Source of the DNA: Allobrachymonas sp.
GTDB taxonomy: Bacteria; Pseudomonadota; Gammaproteobacteria; Burkholderiales; Burkholderiaceae_C
Direction of reading: 5' to 3'
Assembly: GCA_012036375.1 (NCBI GenBank)
Contig: JAAUOI010000070.1
Span: 1 to 11,398 of the forward strand
DNA length: 11,398 nucleotides
Shown: piece by piece, positions 6,795 through 11,398 of the stretch
Position numbering within the stretch: the first letter of the stretch is position 1
Layout of the letters: every line of letters starts with the position of its first letter
Made by a program: the position numbers and the translations under genes
Notes under the pieces: model-generated
Told to the model about the DNA's origin: nothing
Databases searched by the model: none
The model's input: the letters and a program-made list of their open reading frames with translations, nothing else

Positions 6795-8324
6795 TTAGCG
6801 GTTGTAAGCCGTCTCGCCGTGGCTGGAAATATCGAGGCCTTCGCGCTCTTCTTCTTCGCTCACACGCAGGCCAATCACTAGATCCACCAACTTGAAGGCG
6901 ATGAAGGCAACGACCGCAGACCACACGATGGTGACCAACACGCCTTGCAGCTGGATCCACACTTGGCCGCCAATGCTGTAGCTCTCGCCCACTTTGTTGG
7001 CCACGTAGTCATACACGCCTGTGCCGCCCAGAGATGGGGCTGCAAACACGCCGGTGAGCAATGCGCCGACGATACCGCCCACGCCGTGCACGCCAAACAC
7101 ATCGAGCGAATCATCCGCGCCCAGCATGCGCTTGAGGCCGTTCACACCCCACAGGCAGGCAAAGCCAGAGATCAAACCAATGATGATCGCGCCCATCGGG
7201 CCGACGAAGCCGCAAGCAGGCGTGATCGCCACAAGACCAGCCACGGCACCAGAAGCTGCGCCAAGCATCGAAGCCTTGCCTTTAGACAATGCCTCTCCTG
7301 CAATCCAAGCAAGAGCAGCGGCAGCCGTTGCGACCAAGGTATTGATGAAAGCGAGAGCTGTGAGGCCGTTAGCTTCAAGGTTAGAACCAGCATTGAAGCC
7401 AAACCAGCCGAACCAGAGCATCGCCGCGCCAACCATCGTGAGCGTGAGTGAGTGAGGTGCCATCGCTTCTTTGCCATAACCGATGCGCTTGCCAATCACG
7501 TAAGCACCCACCAAGCCAGCAACAGCGGCATTGATGTGCACGACTGTGCCGCCGGCGAAATCTAAAGCGCCTTTGGCCCAGAGCCAACCTGCTGCTGCGC
7601 CCACTTTTTCAAGCGAAGCTGCATCGGTGATGGCATCTGGTCCTGCCCAATACCACACCATATGCGCTACTGGGATGTAGCTAAAAGTGAACCACAGCAC
7701 AGAGAAAGCCAATACGGCAGAGAACTTGATACGCTCAGCAAATGCGCCCACGATCAGTGCGCAGGTAATCGCTGCAAAGGTTGCTTGGAAAGCCACAAAC
7801 GACAGTTCAGGAATTACCACGCCTTTGGAGAAGGTCGCAGCCACTGAATCGGGCGTGATGCCTTTCAAGAACAGCTTATCAAAGCCGCCAAAGAACTTGC
7901 CATCGCCGCCAAAGGCCAGCGTGTAGCCATAAATCGCCCAGAGCACATAAATCAATGCGCTCACGACGAAGACTTGCATCAGCACCGACAGCATATTTTT
8001 GCTGCGCACCAAGCCGCCATAGAACAGAGCGAGACCTGGGATCGTCATGAAGATCACGAGTGCGGTGGCGACCGTCATCCAAGCGGTGTCGCCTTTGTTG
8101 GGCGTGGGCGCGGCAGCGGGTGTGGCAGGCGTTTCAGCGGCAGGAGCAGCCGTTGCAGCAGCTGGGGCTGCTGCTGGTGTTGCCTCTGCGGGCTTGGCCT
8201 CAGAGGCCGCGACGGCTGCGGGCGCAGCTGTGGTTGCAGTTTGAGCAACAGCCAAGCCGCTGCCCATCACCAATGCAGAACCCAACGCTAAGGCGAGGGC
8301 GAGAGAGGAGAGGAGTTTTTTCAT
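6795..8324 (-). CDS. amtB: Ammonium transporter AmtB
   Basis: Inner-membrane channel of the Amt/Rh family that takes up ammonium. The 509-residue protein has a signal peptide (cleavage after A27, LAVA/Q), an unusual Ala/Pro/Thr-rich stretch to about residue 77, then the membrane domain starting DTAWMTVATALVIFM. Key residues align with E. coli AmtB: D255 in ALDFAG (D160), H263 in VVHINA (H168) and H413 in GVHGVGG (H318), with the same spacings of 8 and 150. The C-terminal tail GLRVSEEEEREGLDISSHGE is the conserved segment that contacts GlnK. The start codon lies 20 bases after the glnK stop, with AAGAG upstream. It is the last gene of the operon and is followed by a strong terminator. The reading frame is intact. 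Confidence 0.97.
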   Translation of the reverse strand: MKKLLSSLALALALGSALVMGSGLAVAQTATTAAPAAVAASEAKPAEATPAAAPAAATAAPAAETPATPAAAPTPNKGDTAWMTVATALVIFMTIPGLALFYGGLVRSKNMLSVLMQVFVVSALIYVLWAIYGYTLAFGGDGKFFGGFDKLFLKGITPDSVAATFSKGVVIPELSFVAFQATFAAITCALIVGAFAERIKFSAVLAFSVLWFTFSYIPVAHMVWYWAGPDAITDAASLEKVGAAAGWLWAKGALDFAGGTVVHINAAVAGLVGAYVIGKRIGYGKEAMAPHSLTLTMVGAAMLWFGWFGFNAGSNLEANGLTALAFINTLVATAAAALAWIAGEALSKGKASMLGAASGAVAGLVAITPACGFVGPMGAIIIGLISGFACLWGVNGLKRMLGADDSLDVFGVHGVGGIVGALLTGVFAAPSLGGTGVYDYVANKVGESYSIGGQVWIQLQGVLVTIVWSAVVAFIAFKLVDLVIGLRVSEEEEREGLDISSHGETAYNR

Positions 8325-8344
8325 AGGATCACTCTTGTAGGGGG

Positions 8345-8683
8345 TTACAGGGCTTCTTTGCCGGTCTCACCGGTGCGGATGCGCACGACTTGCTCCAAGT
8401 CATACACAAAAATCTTGCCATCGCCAATCTTGCCGGTGCGGGCAGCGCCCTCCACGGCTTCAATCACGCGCTCGACCAGATCGTCAGCCACAGCGGCTTC
8501 GATCTTGACCTTGGGTAAGAAATCGACCACGTATTCCGCGCCGCGATACAGCTCGGTGTGGCCCTTTTGGCGACCAAAACCCTTCACTTCCGTGACGGTG
8601 ATGCCCTGCACGCCCATGCCAGACAGTGCTTCTCGCACTTCGTCCAGCTTGAACGGTTTGATGATGGCGGTGACAAGTTTCAT
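8345..8683 (-). CDS. glnK: PII nitrogen regulatory protein GlnK
   Basis: Trimeric PII signal protein that senses 2-oxoglutarate, ATP/ADP and uridylylation state, and blocks AmtB by inserting its T-loop when nitrogen is ample. The 112 residues are full family length. The T-loop reads RQKGHTELYRGAEYVVDF with the uridylylation target Y51, and the nucleotide-binding region TGKIGDGKIFV plus the C-terminal RIRTGE are present. Linkage to amtB favours glnK over the paralogue glnB. The start is fixed by AGGAG five bases before the ATG. It sits between the porin (32-base gap) and amtB (20-base gap), all on the minus strand. Confidence 0.96.
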   Translation of the reverse strand: MKLVTAIIKPFKLDEVREALSGMGVQGITVTEVKGFGRQKGHTELYRGAEYVVDFLPKVKIEAAVADDLVERVIEAVEGAARTGKIGDGKIFVYDLEQVVRIRTGETGKEAL

Positions 8684-8715
8684 ATGTTCTCCTGTGAATG
8701 CTTGTTTTGAAAAAT

Positions 8716-9534
8716 TTAGAAGTTGTATTTGATGCTCAAGACGATACCATCGCGTCCATTGTCTTTACTGGCTACGCTGGCTGCGCCCGTGCTGTCAGGT
8801 GCGGGATAGTTGGGGATTCCAGCAGTTTTGCCAGCATCCGTACCGACGAGTGCGCCGGTGAGCACCAATCCGTTACCCAGATCTTTATTCACTGCTAGTG
8901 AGTAGTCGGTGTAAGAGGCGACTGAGAAGTTCTTGACTTTCTGGTGACCGATGTGCGGTGCAACACTCCAACCGCCGCCAAGATCGAAGTTTGCGGTCAA
9001 ATCAAGATAGCTACTGCCTTTGGAGTTGACACCTGGTGCAGCAAAGCCAAACAAGTTGGAGAGACTGTGAGAATATTTCGCTGTGACAGGACCGATGGTA
9101 AGCGCACCGTAGATTTCTGTGGTGTCTGCTTTTGAGCCTGAAATATTCTTGTATTTGTTGCCAGGGTAGATGTATTGCAGCAAACCGACATCAAAGCCAA
9201 CATCCTTGTTGATACTGCCTTTGTAACCACCATAAAGGTCGATTTCGACATTGCTGCTGCCACTGTTCACGGCTGCTTTGAGACCGTCGTCTTTGATCCA
9301 CTTAATCGTAGAGCCCCAAGCACCCAGATAAAAACCGCTCTTGTGCGCAAAATCCATGCCTCCAAAAACGGCTGGCTTGAGACGGCTTTGAGAAAGTCCG
9401 CGGAATCGATAGTCCGTTGTCGCGCCCACGTTAAAGCTTAAGCTGTAGTCTGGCTCGGCAGGCTTGGCTTGGGCGAATGCAGCGCTTGCAGCAAGCAACA
9501 GGACAGTTGCGAGGGAAATGTGGGAGAGTTTCAT
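8716..9534 (-). CDS. TorF/Gcw_chp-family putative outer-membrane porin
   Basis: Predicted beta-barrel of the outer membrane, 272 residues. The signal peptide MKLSHISLATVLLLAASAAF ends at AFA/Q (after residue 21). The mature N-terminus has the family signature SLSFNVGATTDYRFRGLSQS, followed by alternating beta strands such as GFYLGAWGST and VEIDLYGGYKG. The C-terminus VLSIKYNF ends in Phe, the usual signal for barrel insertion. I chose ATG 9534 because AAGGA lies five bases upstream and the signal peptide starts there. A longer in-frame GTG at 9603 lies upstream of the sigma-54 promoter and is not credible. It is the first gene of the operon with glnK and amtB, which points to a role in passing a nitrogen compound through the outer membrane; the substrate is unknown. 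The family name is from pattern recognition. Confidence 0.87.
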   Translation of the reverse strand: MKLSHISLATVLLLAASAAFAQAKPAEPDYSLSFNVGATTDYRFRGLSQSRLKPAVFGGMDFAHKSGFYLGAWGSTIKWIKDDGLKAAVNSGSSNVEIDLYGGYKGSINKDVGFDVGLLQYIYPGNKYKNISGSKADTTEIYGALTIGPVTAKYSHSLSNLFGFAAPGVNSKGSSYLDLTANFDLGGGWSVAPHIGHQKVKNFSVASYTDYSLAVNKDLGNGLVLTGALVGTDAGKTAGIPNYPAPDSTGAASVASKDNGRDGIVLSIKYNF

Positions 9535-9577
9535 GAGAGTCCTTTTTTGGAAAATCGAAAGAGGTGAACACAATTTA

Positions 9578-9593
9578 TGCACAGACCGTGCCA
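9578..9593 (-). promoter_or_regulatory. Sigma-54 promoter for the porin-glnK-amtB operon
   Basis: On the minus strand the sequence TGGCACGGTCTGTGCA matches the sigma-54 consensus TGGCACG-N4-TTGCA at every defined position but one (G for the first T of the -12 box). The GG and GC pairs have the required spacing. The predicted transcript start, near 9567, lies about 33 bases before the porin ATG, with room for its AAGGA ribosome-binding site. This type of promoter needs an enhancer-binding protein, for nitrogen genes usually NtrC. I found only imperfect NtrC-like sites nearby. Confidence 0.82.
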
Positions 9594-9662
9594 ATTTGTT
9601 CACAATTTTGGTCGCTGTCTTTGGGTTGAAAAACTCAAGAAGGCAAAATAAGCACTGGCTAA

Positions 9663-9706
9663 ATCAACATTATTATGTTTTAATATCCAGTATGTTGATG
9701 CATCAA
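9663..9706. promoter_or_regulatory. Nested palindromes in the porin-comM intergenic region
   Basis: The gap at 9604-9781 holds no gene. Within it ATCAACAT (9663-9670) is repeated inverted as ATGTTGAT (9692-9699). The latter overlaps a perfect 12-base palindrome, TTGATGCATCAA (9695-9706). A smaller pair, AACAT-TATT-ATGTT, lies at 9666-9679. AT-rich boxes such as TAATAT (9681-9686) lie between the arms, but no clear -35 is present. This could be an operator for comM or an activator site for the nitrogen operon, about 70 to 115 bases upstream of its -24 box. Confidence 0.45.
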
Positions 9707-9781
9707 ATCCATCCCAAATCGCTCAGTCTTTATGTACACAGAGTGCCCGCTCCGGGGGCGCACCAAAAAAGGAGTAAATTG

Positions 9782-11398
9782 ATGTCAGGCTTCGCTTTGG
9801 TGCATTCAAGGGCTTTGATGGGATTGCGAGCGCTTTCGGTGCAAGTCGAGGTGCATTTGGCCAATGGCTTGCCGAGCCTGACTTTGGTGGGCTTGGCCGA
9901 CACAGAGGTGAAGGAAGCGCGAGAACGGGTGCGCTCGGCTATTGCAAATTCGGGTTTGGAGTTCCCCACAAATAAGCGCATTACGGTCAATCTTGCGCCT
10001 GCTGACATTCCTAAAGACTCTGGGCGCTTTGATTTGCCGATTGCTCTGGGTATTTTGGCCGCCAGTGGGCAGATTGATGGCGCGAAATTGGTGGGGCATG
10101 AGTTTGCAGGAGAGCTCTCACTCTCCGGTCAGTTGCGGCCTGTTCAGGGCGCATTGGCGATGGCTTTGGGTTTGGCGCTGCAAACTGGCGATGCAGGTCA
10201 AGAACGCGTTCAAACACCAATATTGGTGTTACCTGAAGGCAGTGCACAAGAAGCTAGCCTCGTGCCTGATGCACGCGTGGTGTGCGTGGCGCATTTGCTG
10301 GATGTGGTGGCGCACTTTGCACCTGAGAATAAAGGGGTTACTCACCCAGCGGAATCTTCAGATGCTGGGCGGGCTACCGCAGTGCAAGTGCCTGTCGATC
10401 AAGCCGCCGCAGAAACTGGCTGGACGATTCTGAAAACGCCCGATCTTCCCGCCCGTGTGGCCTGCGCCAATATGCGCGAAGTCAAAGGCCAGCATGCAGC
10501 CAAGCGTGCCTTGGAAATTGCTGCGGCGGGCGGCCACAGCGTGTTGATGGTGGGCGCTCCGGGCACTGGTAAATCCATGCTGGCGCAACGTTTTGCGAGC
10601 CTTTTGCCACCGATGAGCACGCAAGAGGCGCTCGAATCTGCGGCTGTGCTGAGTTTGGCTGGCCAGTTCAAGGCGCAGCAATGGGCGCAGCGCTCGGTGC
10701 AAAGTCCGCATCACACCGCCAGCGCGGTCGCTTTGGTGGGAGGTGGCTCACCGCCGCGCCCCGGCGAAATCTCCTTGGCGCATGAGGGCATTTTGTATCT
10801 TGATGAGCTGCCAGAGTTTCCGCGATCTACCTTGGAAGCCTTGCGCGAGCCTTTGGAAAGTGGGCAGATCAGCATCTCGCGCGCCGCGCAGCGGACAACG
10901 TTTCCCGCGCGTTTCCAACTGATCGCAGCGATGAACCCGTGCCCTTGCGGTTATCTGGGCTCGCAGGTCAGGGCTTGCCGCTGCACTCCCGATCAGGTTG
11001 ATCGTTATCAAGGCAAGCTGTCTGGGCCTTTGCTGGATCGCATTGATATTCATGTGGAGGTGCCTGCTTTGCCACCCGAGCAGTTGTTGGCAGCCGATGC
11101 GGGCAAGCCGGCGCATGCGGCGGAAAGCAGCGAGCAAATATCGCAGCGCGTGCAAGCAGCACGCCTGCGTAGCCTGGAGCGCCAAGGCCAGCTCAACCGT
11201 GCACTTGAAGGCGATGCACTGCATGAGCAGGTGCGGCTTGATGAGCCCGCGCGGCAGTTTCTGAACAAGGCCGCCGCCCGGCTGGGCTGGTCAGGCCGCG
11301 GCATTCACCGCGCCATGCGGGTGGGGCGCACGATTGCGGATTTAGCCGGCGCGCAAAGCGTGCAGATCACGCATATTGCCGAGGCGATTCAGTACCGG
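9782..11398 (+). CDS. comM: ComM-family AAA+ ATPase (YifB-like), 3' end outside the window
   Basis: ComM is a hexameric AAA+ helicase that promotes branch migration during natural transformation; YifB is the older name. The frame is open for 539 codons to the window end, so only the last residues are missing. Order: N-terminal Lon-protease-like ChlI domain (LPSLTLVGLADTEVKEARER; DIPKDSGRFDLPIALG, about 75-90), a variable linker (about 175-220), Walker A GAPGTGKS (258-265), Walker B ILYLDE (337-342), a Cys cluster (C387, C389, C399, C401) that looks metal-binding, the conserved GPLLDRIDIH (415-424), and the C-terminal domain with RGIHRAMRVGRTIADL. The ATG at 9782 is supported by AAGGAG seven bases upstream. 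A GC-rich imperfect hairpin (9743-9763) lies in the leader. It is divergent from the nitrogen operon. No frame break is seen. Confidence 0.95.
   Translation, partial: MSGFALVHSRALMGLRALSVQVEVHLANGLPSLTLVGLADTEVKEARERVRSAIANSGLEFPTNKRITVNLAPADIPKDSGRFDLPIALGILAASGQIDGAKLVGHEFAGELSLSGQLRPVQGALAMALGLALQTGDAGQERVQTPILVLPEGSAQEASLVPDARVVCVAHLLDVVAHFAPENKGVTHPAESSDAGRATAVQVPVDQAAAETGWTILKTPDLPARVACANMREVKGQHAAKRALEIAAAGGHSVLMVGAPGTGKSMLAQRFASLLPPMSTQEALESAAVLSLAGQFKAQQWAQRSVQSPHHTASAVALVGGGSPPRPGEISLAHEGILYLDELPEFPRSTLEALREPLESGQISISRAAQRTTFPARFQLIAAMNPCPCGYLGSQVRACRCTPDQVDRYQGKLSGPLLDRIDIHVEVPALPPEQLLAADAGKPAHAAESSEQISQRVQAARLRSLERQGQLNRALEGDALHEQVRLDEPARQFLNKAAARLGWSGRGIHRAMRVGRTIADLAGAQSVQITHIAEAIQYR

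Noticed and set aside
6945..7455. Two plus-strand open frames antisense to amtB
   Set aside because: They arise from the GC-rich codon pattern of amtB; no ribosome-binding site or family resemblance was seen.
9535..9603. Longer porin start at GTG 9603
   Set aside because: It lies upstream of the sigma-54 promoter, lacks a ribosome-binding site and would put 23 residues before a complete signal peptide.
9599..9615. NtrC-like site, CACAATTTTGGT, next to the -24 box
   Set aside because: It matches only part of the consensus and is too close to the core promoter for a typical enhancer. A GCACC half-site near 9760 is better placed but also incomplete.
9743..9763. GC-rich hairpin in the comM leader as a terminator or riboswitch
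   Set aside because: Pairing needs a four-base bulge, no T-run follows on the plus strand, and no known riboswitch pattern was recognised.
9942..10433. Plus-strand open frame of 163 codons overlapping comM
   Set aside because: It is out of register with the continuous ComM frame, which carries all expected motifs.

Overview
The window looks like chromosomal DNA of a betaproteobacterium, most likely Burkholderiales. The reasons are the protein families present (Rep-type helicase, ComM, a TorF-like porin next to glnK-amtB), a moderately high G+C content with AT-rich gaps between genes, and an intergenic repeat resembling ones I recall from Comamonadaceae. The genus cannot be fixed from sequence alone. 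I see no tRNA, rRNA, CRISPR array, transposase or phage gene.

Layout, left to right. (1) 1-2002 (+): 3' part of a molybdopterin-binding subunit of an isoquinoline 1-oxidoreductase / xanthine dehydrogenase-type enzyme. It ends at a 16-bp-stem hairpin (2018-2052) that can terminate transcription from both sides. (2) 2080-2755 (-): a vapBC toxin-antitoxin pair with a palindromic operator (2772-2787) just upstream of its ribosome-binding site. (3) 2756-2958: AT-rich intergenic region. (4) 2959-5105 (+): rep DNA helicase, followed four bases later by a small secreted protein (5109-5570). (5) 5691-6629 (+): exported protein with FG-GAP/VCBS calcium-binding-type repeats. (6) 6714-9593 (-): a nitrogen operon read from a near-consensus sigma-54 promoter (9578-9593) through a TorF/Gcw_chp-type porin, glnK and amtB to a rho-independent terminator (6714-6747). 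(7) 9782-11398 (+): comM, nearly complete, running off the window end.

The most striking feature is a set of seven single-base reading-frame breaks, all placeable in short homopolymer runs. They affect the oxidoreductase, vapC (twice, compensating), vapB, rep and the FG-GAP gene (twice, compensating). In each case the neighbouring frame restores conserved family sequence. All lie in the first 6.1 kb; the five intact genes include every gene after 6.6 kb. The simplest reading is uncorrected sequencing or assembly indels rather than five real pseudogenes, so those genes are annotated as single loci with the break positions given.

The best biological leads are: the sigma-54-driven porin-glnK-amtB unit, which suggests an outer-membrane channel made together with the ammonium transporter under nitrogen limitation; a repeat-like segment shared between an intergenic region and the signal peptide of the small secreted protein; an AmtB with a long Ala/Pro-rich segment between signal peptide and first membrane helix; and nested palindromes in the gap between the nitrogen operon and comM.
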